DNA from: Isoetes taiwanensis
Lineage: Eukaryota; Streptophyta; Lycopodiopsida; Isoetales; Isoetaceae
Assembly: GCA_021234155.1 (NCBI GenBank)
Contig: JAJEKV010000108.1
Span: forward strand, 2,877,850-2,941,849
Direction: 5' to 3'
Length of the DNA stretch: 64,000 bases
Shown here: positions 10,858 through 20,884 of the stretch, one piece after another
Position numbering within the stretch: position 1 is the first letter of the stretch
Layout of the letters: each line of letters opens with the position of its first letter
Made by a program: the position numbers and the translations under genes
Notes under the pieces: model-generated
The model's input: only the letters and a program-made list of their open reading frames with translations
The model's database searches: none
What the model was told of the DNA's origin: nothing

Positions 10858-11654
10858 CCTGAAGGCCTTTTTTTGTAAAAAATTTTGTTAATATACAAAG
10901 ATTTTTGTCTCTCACAATTTTCTCTATACTGTTCTTTTCGTTCCTTGTTTTTTGTTCTTTGTTTGTCGTTTTCTTTCTCTATCAATGTTCTTTTCGTCTA
11001 TCAAATATATGAAGTTTTTTTGTCTCATCTACTTCTTTTCAAAGATCACATTTGTTTTTTTCTATTAAGTAAAGAATGAATTCATTTGATGTTCTTACTT
11101 CTATTATCCATGCAGTGGCAAAACATTGAATTCTTGTGCAGTCCATATTCTACTTGAATGTAACGAAGGTTCTAGCTCAAACACTAAGCACTTTAATTAG
11201 TTTCAAAGTTGCTTGTGAGTAAGCACTGGAACACAAGAGCACACATGCAATAAATAGATATCTTTAAACAGTTATATAGCATAACAGTAAGCACTGCACC
11301 TAGTACAGAACATATATGTTTTACCTAGTGTTTTGGCAATTGAACTACATAGACAAGTCTGCATTGAACTACATAAACAATATAGCAAAAACATTCTTAA
11401 ATTAAGATAAAGATGGTACATGAAAAGTGTAGGATTCCTTGGCCTAAATAAATGACAAAACAAAGCCAATAATCATGGAGAATGACACTGTCATCACCAT
11501 AAACCTTCTCCAATTCCTCCTTCACAAACCCGCATCAAGAATCGTTTTCCCGAAAGTCTTTCCAAGCATAACTTCATAATCTTTCTATCCGCCTTAGGCC
11601 AAGGCTTGTATCTCGTGTGTGTTCTTCACCAAGAACTTCATTTTTCCCCGAGTC

Positions 11655-12195
11655 TTGGCCTCAGTATTTCTTCTATCTTTGGAAGAAGGACGCTTAGCAC
11701 TTCATCATGGACATCCATTTTGAATGCAAACCGAGAAATTCCGTGGACTGCTAAGGTAAGACTTTGTATAATGAATCATCAAGAAGCAAAGTCTTACCTT
11801 TGAATCTTGGGTATGACTCATATATTTTCCCAAGTGGCTTCATCATGATCGACAAATCCGTTTGTTAGGGTGGTGAAAACCGGTCTTCACACATTTTTCC
11901 CCGCCCCATACAAATTGAAATTGGCCCCTCAAATCGGACATAGTACTTGCAAAGACATCTTCCACATTAGAGAGTTGCATTGATGACCATATACCAACAC
12001 AACACTTCAGAACAAAGTCTTCAAGAAGAACATCGCTTCGGTCCGAATATCACTTTCTTTACGCTAGTGTATGTCATTGTCAATCCCAGCTTCCAAGCGT
12101 ATGTGTTCATTTCCACCAAATGTTTTTACCAACACACCATTTAAATCCAAGACAATGAGTTTATCCTTTGCTGCCAAATCAATGTTTAGTACGTT
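11655..12195 (-). pseudogene. FCP1-homology (HAD superfamily) phosphatase-like pseudogene
   Basis: Minus-strand pieces follow the order of plant FCP1-homology proteins. First comes KLIVLDLNGVLVKTF with the HAD motif I pattern (the usual DxDxT/V is DLNGV here, as in several plant members). Next is a run containing GIWSSM, SNVEDVF, QFVWGGEKCVKTGF and HHPNKRIC. Then come KPLGKIYESYPRFKGKTLLL with the DDS of the last HAD motif, and finally KMDVHDEVLSVLLPKIEEIL. Several stops and frame changes separate them, so the gene is dead. Related working proteins are predicted phosphatases with a Mg-dependent Asp nucleophile. The N-terminal part may extend toward 12600 but is not recognisable. Confidence 0.72.
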
Positions 12196-12229
12196 GGAAC
12201 ATCCTGAATACCTACACAACAGGAATTAC

Positions 12230-13530
12230 TACATGAATAAATAGATGAAGATGAAAATGAAAAATGGGTTGAATGTGGAAACCTTTTCAGATCAACATAG
12301 ATTCTCCGACCTACCGTAATCAACTGGTAATTCTACAGTGAATGCAACAAAAGAAAATCAATAATATTCAATGTTTAAAGCAACACTAAGTTGTGGCCTT
12401 CTTGGCCAGCAATGCCCACACCCCCTTTCCAGGGTTATTAAGGGCATCAATCACTTGTTGAAGATCAGGCTCACCTGAAACTTGAGGGCCTGATTCTGCA
12501 TTTTCTTGAGAACACACTTCGATAGGTGTGGTGTCATGATTGAGACCGCTTCGATCTTTAGCATAGCTACTTCTTTGTTCTCTTTCTTGTAGCCCTAACA
12601 ACTTCTTTGCTATCCTCCAGCCTTACCCCTCTTTGTTCTTCCGCCTTTTCTTTTTGGCAAATATTCACTCAAGTTGCCCTCATCCGATGGAATTACTCCC
12701 CTCAACTTCCTTAGGTGCTTCAGCAGGCTAATCGGGTCTGTTTTTTTCCACAACCGGTGCCGTGTTTACAACCGGTGTTTGTGTTTACAACCGGTGCTTT
12801 GTTTTCACGCCTTCTTCTATAGCTTCTTGGACTGGTGGTGGTGGTTCGCTTGCATTCAAATCACCACAATTGATCGTATTCTATAGGACTTTGCGTGTTG
12901 TGCATCTTCAAATGGCACCATTGTCCTTCTTTGAACCCCGAAGGGTGAGACCTCAATTGAAGGATGGATTAACACATCCTTTTTTGGTATACTATTTGAA
13001 GCACCTGCAACATGGCCAAAACCTAGCTCGCCAAATACACCCTCCTCGCACCTTTCGTGGCAACCATGAATACATTGTCCTCCTCTCAACAATGAACAAC
13101 AAGCTATATGATACTCATGTTGGCAATTCAAAGCTAAAACTTAACCCGTAAGCTTTAGTGAATTCCGGGCCACATGTCAACATGTATAAAATGGATCTTC
13201 CACTAACAACTTATCTCGTATAATAGTAGAGATGCTAAATGTTGCAGGAGTATCCATTTTCAGCTTCCACAAATTGTTTATGTAGAATTGCAGAAGTCTC
13301 TGTTCTTCTTCGAGAACTTTTAACTCCTCCTCAAGTTTGAGTTTACATTTGACCTGCTCATTAACAGATGTAGGGTTCATTGCTTTTTGTACCTTGTTCC
13401 TGTGCCAAGTTTCCATCTGGACAGTCTGCTCCAAATCTTTAATTTCTGCCTCCAATTCACAGTTTGGATTAAGCTTCCATTTGACTCGTGGAATAGGGGG
13501 TATTAGACTCGTGGTTTCAACATGCACACT
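12230..13530 (-). other. Unassigned minus-strand frames and a GTGTTTACAACCGGT repeat
   Basis: The minus-strand frame 13177-13527 encodes a Glu/Lys-rich, probably coiled-coil stretch. The frame 12386-12601 is short and also unknown. At about 12752-12800 a 17-base unit (GTTTACAACCGGTGYYK) is repeated three times. These may be the upstream part of the FCP1-like gene or of an element around it. I see nothing that decides this. Confidence 0.3.
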
Positions 13531-13656
13531 TATTCCACAAGTCGAATACCCTCAATTTTGGGTTGATATTAGGCAGATCAAATACCTCCCATTCCTCCCT
13601 GGCCGGAACCCCTATCCGAAAAAGTCCCAAAAAAAGGGGTATTAGACTTGTGGAAT
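13531..13656. repeat. Short inverted repeat, foldback or MITE remnant
   Basis: ATTCCACAAGTCGAATACC (13531) faces GGTATTAGACTTGTGGAAT (ending about 13656), a stem of about 18 pairs around a 90-base loop. Further copies of the word GACT(C/T)GTGGAATA sit at about 13483 and 13655-13680. A clear target-site duplication was not found. Confidence 0.5.
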
Positions 13657-14249
13657 ACGGTTGAGCACGGTTGAATAGTCAGGTCGAATACCCCTTATGC
13701 CGTTTTTTTCGCCGGTAAACAAGAGAGAAGATGCAGGCCAAATACCACGCTAGGGTATTCGGCTCAAAGTTTACTGGAATCGAGGCCTAAATGTGGTGCC
13801 AATATTTCCTTCGAAATAAGATAAGATAAGATAGAAGACGATTTAGTCTAGCTAGCCTATACGACAAGCATAAACATAAGCTATATCTATGCAACTTTTA
13901 AACATAGAATTAAAGAAATAAAGAATGATTCGGCTCATCCCATTTATGAGGCCAACTGTCAGGAGATATATCCCACTTATTTGCCAGGCAATATATCCCG
14001 ATTTTCATGGCCGTAGAATGCAAGAACCCAAGATCTAAAGGTAAAATCTAATGCCACATCAGTTTTGACTAATGTGGAGGTGATAAGTGATGCAAGAAAG
14101 GCTGTGGGCTTGGTCGGGCTAGCATGTGCTAAAAAGAAAAAAAATTCAGCAGCAGTTGTTGGGGCTTCCAAAGCCTAGAAAAAGTCAATTCTAGTTGACT
14201 TAAGTTAGCACTATAAAGAAAGTCAATAATCTACATTTGCAACAACAAC

Positions 14250-15648
14250 ATGAAGGTGAACGTAGAAGATGTTTCTCTCGTCCAGCCTTTTTCGACCATC
14301 TCCTATGGTTCATAAACTACTGGACTGGTTTCCTATTCTACCCTAACCCTAATTCTGCATTCAATCCGTCCGCCATACCTTCCATCCTCAAGCACAGCCT
14401 CAGCAAGGCGCTCGTTGATTTTTTCCCATTTGCAGGCCGCATCCAAGTCCAAGAAAATGGTTCCGGCATGCTTCTTCTCTGCAATGTAGCCGGCGCGCAA
14501 TTTACCCAAGCTTATAATGATCGGCTATGGCGGTTGGGAGATTTCCGGTCCTTTCCCTTCGCCTTTTCTCGGGAGCTTTCCCGCACAAAGTCGGACATCC
14601 TCTTCTTTGGCCCTGGTCCCCCGAGACGCCTCTTCTTTTCATTCAGGTCCTTGCTTCACATGCTTCGCTTAGTTTCTTTATGCTCGTTTTTAGTTGTGTT
14701 GTTCCTGATGTTTTTGTTTCATGTCATCTTCAAGTTAACAAGATTTTCCTGTGGCGGTCTATGCATATCCTTCAAGTTTTGCCACCAGATTTGCGATGGC
14801 ACCAGCATTTGGCGGTTTCTTCATTCTTGGTCCGCCATAGCCAGAGGTGAAGGGATCTGTGTTGTTCCTGACATAAATTATAGCCCTAAAATTTGGTCTT
14901 TTCGGACGGAAAGGATCTCCGTGATTTCAGAGCTTTCTTGCTTAGAAATAACAAAGAGGTCTAAAAATCCCAAGACCCGAGAGCTTCGGGATGGGATTCT
15001 AATTCGGTTGTTACACATTGTTTTAGCTTCTGGCAGATCGATTGTGGATCCTAAAACGGCAAAGCGGGGGCTTAAATTAGGGCAAGAAAGACCGAAAGCA
15101 CATTCCAAGTTGTTTCTGCACATATATGGCACCATATTACTAAGGCAAGAGGATTGGCAGATGATGACATAACAAAATTGATCTTTTCTTTAAGCTGCAG
15201 GAACAGGCTAGATGGATTGTCTGATTCGTATTTTGGAAATGCAATAATACCACTATCGAGCAGACTGAAAGCAGGAAATATTACAGAGAATGAATATCTA
15301 GGAGTTGAAGCCATAAGAATTACCACAAAAGAGGCCACGATTCCAGAAGATCTGCTAAAGGTGTGCAGGATTGTTAAGAGGTATACAGAGGACGCAGAAG
15401 ACACAATTTCGATACCTGTGAATTATGGATATGATGTGTGGATTGGAAGCTCCAATACATTTGCGATTAATGAGGGTGATTTTGGATTTGGAAGGCTTGA
15501 AGGATTAGCCATACCTCCATTTTCTGCAGATGGTAAGGTTTATTACTTTCCAGGAAAACAAAAGGGAAGTGTAGACGCTTTTATTGGGCTGCACAAGGAC
15601 GTCATGGAGATTCTAAAATCAACTGTTGCTTTTGTCCCTTCGTGGTGA
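14250..15648 (+). pseudogene. BAHD acyltransferase pseudogene
   Basis: The ATG at 14250 starts MKVNVEDVSLVQP, a typical BAHD beginning, but that frame stops within 25 codons. The homology moves to another frame with FYPNP, ALVDFFPFAGRI, then to a third with PLLFIQ before a GT-AG intron (about 14648-14740). Exon 2 starts LTRFSCGG and contains the catalytic HxxxD as HQICD, followed by WSAIARGE. A further shift leads to SAHIWHHITKARGL and to the frame 15154-15648, with YFGNAIIPL and the structural DFGWG motif as DFGFG. BAHD enzymes transfer acyl groups from CoA thioesters to plant alcohols and amines. At least three frame changes make this copy non-functional, unless the assembly has several indel errors. 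Both key motifs survive, so decay is fairly recent. Confidence 0.85.
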
Positions 15649-15680
15649 TTTTTATCCTATCAAGTCAAAACCAATAATTA

Positions 15681-16068
15681 GGGCCAGATTCGACTGTGGA
15701 AATTATATGTGTGTCAGTTCTGCGTCAACCAATTTTAGGATGGCACGTCGTAACTACCACTTGTCTTCTGATTCCATTGCAACATTTAGCAATTAGCAAA
15801 ACACTCCTCCTAAAACCAAAAACACTGCCGCTTTAACTGCAAAACACTCGCTTAAATGACAGGGGTGATCCCCTGGCTGTTAAAACTTGAATCAAGTGCC
15901 AGGCAAATCTTGCCGTAAATTCCTTAAAAAATTAGATCTTAAACGTTTATTTTGAATTGGCTTCAAACTGCCACTGTCGCAATGGAATCAGGGAGTTGTT
16001 GCCCTAAAAAAAGGGAGCCGGAAGTTGAGATATCAGAGAGAATTGCCGCCGCATGTCGAATCTGGCCC
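15681..16068. mobile_element. Tourist-like MITE with TTA target duplication
   Basis: The 388-base element starts GGGCCAGATTCGACTG and ends with the inverted copy (reads GGGCCAGATTCGACAT on the minus strand). TTA at 15678-15680 and 16069-16071 is the target-site duplication expected for the PIF/Harbinger superfamily. There is no coding capacity. Its terminal 11 bases are identical to those at 16144, where the Harbinger element begins only 75 bases away. Confidence 0.88.
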
Positions 16069-17016
16069 TTAGCATCGCCTTTGCAAGACCAATAATTAGC
16101 ATAGCCCTTGCAAGACCAATGCATAAATTAGTGTTCAATCTAAGGGCCAGATTCCACTATGTGGAACTTTCTAAATACGATTTAACAAATAATGGTTTAA
16201 CACGTCAAAACTTCCCCGGCTAACAAGATTCCACAGGAAGGAAGTTAAGAATGTCGTTGTGCTGACATGGACCGGAAATGTATTCGATTAACTGGCAGGG
16301 GATCGGTGCTGGGAAATCAATTGCCGATTCCCCTTAGCATGCCACGCGTCCCTTCTTCAACCTTGGCGCCAAAGGAATTTCGCCAAAGGGATTTCGCGCT
16401 ATTCTAATCTTCATCATAGAACCTGCCATCACAGAATCGGACAGAAAGTAGGGACAACACTGCATAGCTGCAATCTGCATAGCTGCAATCTGCATCTGCA
16501 GGTAAATCCTCTGTTCCTATTATTGTAATAAATTCCTAGTTCATTGTACTAGTTCTTTTGATAAAAAAATGGTTGACTGCAGAGTTCCAAGATTGAACTA
16601 CAGAACCGTACCTTGTGGACATTTTTTATTTGAAGGTGCAAGTTTAAACTTTTCTTCCTTTATTTATAAAGATTTCATCTTCTTGTAGTCTTTGTTTCAA
16701 AGATTTTTGCTGCTATATTTGTTGTACTTGACATACTCCTTTAGCTTTAACAAACTTTAGTTATAATTAACTTTGATTTCTACATTGCCTTTGCATGAAC
16801 ACTTCTTTATTCAATTTCTTCTTTCCAGATGGATAATGAGGTCGACATTGTGTATGCCACACAAGATTCACAGTCCTCTTTTCCACCTGCAATTCCAGAT
16901 GGAACTGCTCATACCCATCCACAGAAGCTTAGTTGCAGGAGAACTCAGCTACCTAAACCTTCGCAAGGCCTCAAAATCCTCCTTTCCTTCCATACCTTTC
17001 CTCTCATGATGGCCCA

Positions 17017-17853
17017 ATGTTTGTTCCTCTTGTCCATGGCCATAACACATTTCAACCAAATTCCATGGACCAAAATCAAATGTCCACATATCAGCCCAGT
17101 GCTATGAACTACAGCCAAGATCCTCAGCTGAATTTAAGGCAAAATGCCCATCCACCTATTGTCATGAACCAAAGCAATAATGTGCTTGACTCCAAAGTCA
17201 GCAATAATGTGCTTGACTCCAAAGTCAAAGTGAAGTCTGGAAAGAGGCAACGGAGTAAAGCAAAGAACAACAGGAATACCTTGAAAAAATGCAAGGGAGA
17301 AAATGAAGATGGAAGTGTCAAATACGCACGCTGGGAAGATAAGTGGTGTGTTTCTTTGATTCATGTTTGTGGCGAAATGCAGGATGAGTTCTCAAAGCCA
17401 CCCAAACAAGGCATCAATTTATGGAATACAGTCTTGACAAAATTAGTTGGATTGTGTCCAGACTTTGACAAGGATGCAGAATCATGTAGGAAGAAGTGGA
17501 ATGCCTTACACAAGGAATACATGGCTATCAAGGCCCATAATAACATTTCTGGAAATGAGCGAGCAGAGGAGAGCCAATGGTATTCATTGATAGATGATTA
17601 TATGGGTCATCGTGCCAATGTAACAAAGGCTGTTCATGGGGGAGCGATCTCTTCCAATTGCGATGAAGATGTGAAGGAGGAAAAGCCATCTGTCTCCAAG
17701 AAGAATGCAAGAGACAAGAAGTCTCCCTTGCTGGAGGAAATGAAAGAAGGCCGGGAAAAACTTCTGGAGAAGATGTCACAGTGGGAAGAGCGCCGTTTGG
17801 AGATACTTTCAGATCTGCGCACATCCTTCGCAGAACTAGTGAAGAAGTTTTAG
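17017..17853 (+). CDS. Harbinger MYB/SANT-like (trihelix) DNA-binding protein
   Basis: The 278-codon frame has a basic stretch (KVKSGKRQRSKAKNN, about residues 70-90) and then a trihelix/MYB-SANT-like domain marked by spaced tryptophans: YARWEDKWCVSL, INLWNTVLTKL, CRKKWNALHKEY and SQWYSLIDDY (about residues 102-195). The C-terminus is a charged helix (EEMKEGREKLLEKMSQWEER). In plant PIF/Harbinger elements a second protein of this type binds the terminal repeats and brings the transposase to the nucleus. The ATG at 17017 is the first in frame. A separate frame starting with ATG at 16829 (MDNEVDIVYATQDSQ) may be the true N-terminus, joined through a lost base or unrecognised intron. The frame is intact from 17017 to the stop. 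Confidence 0.75.
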   Translation: MFVPLVHGHNTFQPNSMDQNQMSTYQPSAMNYSQDPQLNLRQNAHPPIVMNQSNNVLDSKVSNNVLDSKVKVKSGKRQRSKAKNNRNTLKKCKGENEDGSVKYARWEDKWCVSLIHVCGEMQDEFSKPPKQGINLWNTVLTKLVGLCPDFDKDAESCRKKWNALHKEYMAIKAHNNISGNERAEESQWYSLIDDYMGHRANVTKAVHGGAISSNCDEDVKEEKPSVSKKNARDKKSPLLEEMKEGREKLLEKMSQWEERRLEILSDLRTSFAELVKKF

Positions 17854-18264
17854 AACTATTATTGTATTTCTTAAATTTCTGCAAATCATCGATTATTCCG
17901 ATTGTAACAATCCAAAAATCTTATTCTTATTACTTTAACGTTTAATCTGTCATTCCTTTTCTCCTCTTGCAATGTTGTACAATGCTCTGATTTGTTTGAA
18001 GGACACCTAAGATAGTTGGAAGCTAAGATGGGTTGTTTTATGCCCATAAATGGTCATGGGCGTATTACATAATGCTAGTTCATTGGATGATGCATACACC
18101 TCTGCAAGCAGGCTATCAAAACAAGTTCACCATCATTGTGAAGTATTTGTACATATGGATTTCAATATGAACCAACTTACAATTGAGTTTTTACTTCTCT
18201 AGTTGGATCTGCAGGAGCTGAAAGAAATGCGTTGGGTTGCAGCAGCTACCATAGCCCATTACTG

Positions 18265-18830
18265 CATATGTTGCCCCATAGCTGCAGCTACTGCATTGGG
18301 TTGCAGGCTTTCAAAAATAGCCCGGGCAGCAGCAGCACTGCCACATGGCCTGAGCAGATTGTTGTGGCAGTGGTAGCAATGCATCTCCAGCAGCAAAACC
18401 CAACTGTCGTTGACATGCTAGTAGATCTGCTGGACTAATTCCTGAGTTGAGCCCAGCAGCTACAATGTTTTGAAATGACATTGCAGAAAGTTGTGGTGGT
18501 GGAAGAGGGCTTGAATTTCTTCCAGCTGGTGCAGGTTTGCTGCCCCATGAACACTGCAAACAAAAAATAATATCTTCTTAGGAGCACTAAAAATAACATC
18601 ATCACAAACAAAGAATGCTTCTGCTTGCACCTTTATGGGTTCTCACAGATGACCCGTCTAGCTGCAGCTTGGATGGCATATGCAGCCTCTTCATGGGTGC
18701 GAGATCTCACAAATCCAAAACCCTTTTCTTTCTGAACTTTCCTCAATGATGCCAACTCCCAACGCATGGAACTGGCAAAGTTGCATGTCTGTCCCACTTT
18801 GGTCAATAAAACCAGCTTGTAGCTCCTCTT
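18265..18830 (-). pseudogene. UBP1: UBP1 oligouridylate-binding protein exon fragment
   Basis: Minus-strand exon pieces match the C-terminal half of plant UBP1 (TIA-1-like) RNA-binding proteins. The last RRM is marked by KEKGFGFVRSRTHEEAAYAI then VICENP. A GT-AG intron (about 18556-18632) follows, and the next exon has CSWGSKPAPAG, PLPPPQLS and a Gln/Ala-rich tail ending near 18265. UBP1 proteins bind U-rich introns and 3' UTRs and form stress granules. The RRM exon has lost bases around GVGIIEE and at its end, where GKPIK became ENP plus a stop, so it is dead. It follows directly on pICln sequence with no spacer and lies between the two Harbinger genes. Confidence 0.82.
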
Positions 18831-18839
18831 CATTGATTC

Positions 18840-19465
18840 AATGCAGCACAGTTACACATTACTCGAAAGAGGCTGTCCACAAGGCTATACATAAATGATA
18901 AGACTTCAAAAAGTACAGTTTTCTATTGGAACTCCTCCTAATGACAAGGATACACAAACTGGCATCTTTTGGAACCAAACGCATTTCAAAAACTCTGGAT
19001 AAGTCCTGTGCAGCATCTTCTTCTGACTCTATATGTTCGTCCTCCTCACTTGCTTCATATTCATCCTCATCACCTGCAATGGGCAGCAAACATATACCAA
19101 AATTACAAACATTTTAAATGCGGGGTTCCAGGTATCCCGCAGCCTTGCTATTGTAAAGATAGTCAACAACGTGAACACTCTTTTACACATGCCCATCTCA
19201 ACTTCAAACAGAATTATTTCATTGCATGATATAGCAAGGTGTTCATTTCTTAAGCAACATGGCACCTCTAACTCTCGCATAACATCTTACTGCCTACATA
19301 ACATATTTATTTAAAATTAAATCATGAGTGAATGTACTTAGTAGTAATGTAAAGTGTGCCTGGTTCCTGAGCAGAAGAATCTCCCAATACTATATCAACT
19401 TCAGGTTGCACAAGCTCAATTGCAACGTATAGCTCTACTGCCAAGCCACTTCCCTGCATGCATAG
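18840..19465 (-). pseudogene. pICln (chloride conductance regulatory protein) exon fragment
   Basis: Three minus-strand pieces match plant pICln, a PH-like subunit of the PRMT5 methylosome that chaperones Sm proteins for snRNP assembly. The piece at about 19330-19455 encodes VQPEVDIVLGD then EPGTLYITTK. The piece at about 18960-19080 encodes an acidic run (EDEYEASEEDEHIESEEDAA) and DLSRVFEMRLVPKDASL. The third (about 18845-18875) encodes LFRVMCNCAALN. Introns lie between them. The N-terminus is absent and the frame breaks after ASL. The last piece runs within about 45 bases into UBP1 sequence, giving a pICln-UBP1 chimera on one strand. Confidence 0.82.
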
Positions 19466-19629
19466 CACCATAAAAAGTCATTGATGTCTATATTAACTGA
19501 ACAATTTTACACCATCACTGACCTACTGCACAGCACAATTGAGCTCACTAGCCAACTGCACTAAAACAAGCAAAGTTCCTCTTCCGTTTTCTAAAATAAA
19601 AAGACAAATAGAGTATCTCTTTCCTGCTC

Positions 19630-19727
19630 TCGATTTAGATATTATCTCGATAACACTTGCTTTGATGATGACATTTCAGACTTAGAGATTATCTCGATAG
19701 ACACTTGCTTTGATGATGACATTTTCT
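19630..19727. repeat. 42-base tandem duplication
   Basis: Two near-identical units (GATTATCTCGATAGACACTTG and GATATTATCTCGATAACACTTG, each followed by CTTTGATGATGACATTT) sit side by side. On the minus strand they fall in an open stretch after MQAISQGAPETM that could be a third captured exon of unknown origin. Confidence 0.6.
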
Positions 19728-19891
19728 TTGCTCTATCCTCTGCTGGCTTGGATTGTGGCATTGTTTCAGGGGCACCCTGACTGATTGCCTGCATCAAATG
19801 ATAACACAAGTTAACTGATACTTATTCCAAAATCATCTCTTGTACAGTTGAATAACCCCTTTTTCGGATTATCTTGGCAGACTAGCTACTC

Positions 19892-20833
19892 TTGGCAGAC
19901 TGTTGGAATAATGGATCGACGCGAGAAGATGAAGTTGGCTGTCCTAATGTATTACCAGATAAGAGCAATTATAGAGGCAGATTCTCTTGCAATGGTGTTG
20001 CTAGCTATGGAATGCTGGAATGCATTGTGCTTAAATATGATCGAAGGCACAGATGTAGAATGCGTGCAGCAATTCCAGTAGAAAAGAGAGTATGCATTGC
20101 ATTGTGCAGACTAGCTACAGGGAACACAATTAGGGAAATTGCAGATAATTACAGTGTGGGATACACCACAGCCCAACGAGCAGTTGCAGAGTTTTGTGAG
20201 GCTGTTAAATTAAGATTGCATGATATATGCATAAAATGGCCATCAACTAGTAGGATGCAGGAGCTTGCTAACAAATTTGAGAAGTTGAGAGGAATTCCGT
20301 ATGTTGTTGGAGCAATTGATGGTAGCCACATTCCAATCATTGCTCCACATGAGAATCCCCAAGACTATTACAATCGAAAGGGATTCCATTCAATTCTACT
20401 ACAGGCAATTGTCTCGTCAGATTACTATTTTTGGGACTATGACGTTGGTTGGGCTGGCAGCATTCATGATTGGAAGTTATTTGAACATACTGAAGCAGGC
20501 AAGAGGATCAAGGCAGGTCATCTGGGTAATTACTGCTTGGTTGGGGATGTTGCATATCCTCCAAGACCGTGGATTCTTCCTCCATTTAAGGGGCATAAGG
20601 ATGGTCTGAGCAGGCAAGAATACCATTGGAACTTCATCCAGTCAAGTACTAGGATGCCAGTTGAGTGTGCATTTGGAATGTTGAAATCCAGATTTAGGAT
20701 TTTGCTGAAACGCAATGACATGAAATTAGACCACGTGCCAGAGGTTTTCCTTGAGATGAGTGAAGATTGTTTCATCCAATCCTATCACATTTATCTGATA
20801 TATTTTCCATTTTTTTCGTCTCTGATATTCTGA
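19892..20833 (+). CDS. PIF/Harbinger DDE transposase
   Basis: The 313-codon frame contains a helix-turn-helix-like N-terminal region (IPVEKRVCIALCRLATGNTI, residues 61-80) and the DDE_Tnp_4 nuclease core: AIDGSHIPI (D143), GWAGSIHDW, VGDVAYPP (D219) and PVECAFGMLKSRFR (E258). It catalyses cut-and-paste transposition with 3-bp TWA target duplications. The ATG at 19912 in another frame gives MDRREKMKLAVL, a typical Harbinger start, so the real N-terminus is probably there and a frameshift joins it. The end after VPE departs from the family, and a splice donor or mutation there would explain it. The active-site triad is preserved, but the protein as read is incomplete at both ends. Confidence 0.82.
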   Translation: MADCWNNGSTREDEVGCPNVLPDKSNYRGRFSCNGVASYGMLECIVLKYDRRHRCRMRAAIPVEKRVCIALCRLATGNTIREIADNYSVGYTTAQRAVAEFCEAVKLRLHDICIKWPSTSRMQELANKFEKLRGIPYVVGAIDGSHIPIIAPHENPQDYYNRKGFHSILLQAIVSSDYYFWDYDVGWAGSIHDWKLFEHTEAGKRIKAGHLGNYCLVGDVAYPPRPWILPPFKGHKDGLSRQEYHWNFIQSSTRMPVECAFGMLKSRFRILLKRNDMKLDHVPEVFLEMSEDCFIQSYHIYLIYFPFFSSLIF

Positions 20834-20884
20834 TAACCAGAATGATTATATCTGGTATTGTTGTAAAACAGATCGGGGTGGCCC

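Larger units (their letters stand above)
16144..20884 (+). mobile_element. PIF/Harbinger DNA transposon with captured exons
   Basis: The 5' end is GGGCCAGATTCCACTATG after TAA, matching the neighbouring MITE terminus. Inside are the two genes typical of this superfamily in the same orientation, a MYB/SANT-like protein (17017-17853) and a DDE transposase (19892-20833). The 3' end is proposed at 20884, where the minus strand reads GGGCCACCCCGATCTG, a weak match with no clean target duplication, so that boundary is tentative. Between the two genes lie minus-strand exons of pICln and UBP1. The transposase N-terminus is decayed and autonomy is doubtful. Confidence 0.68.
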
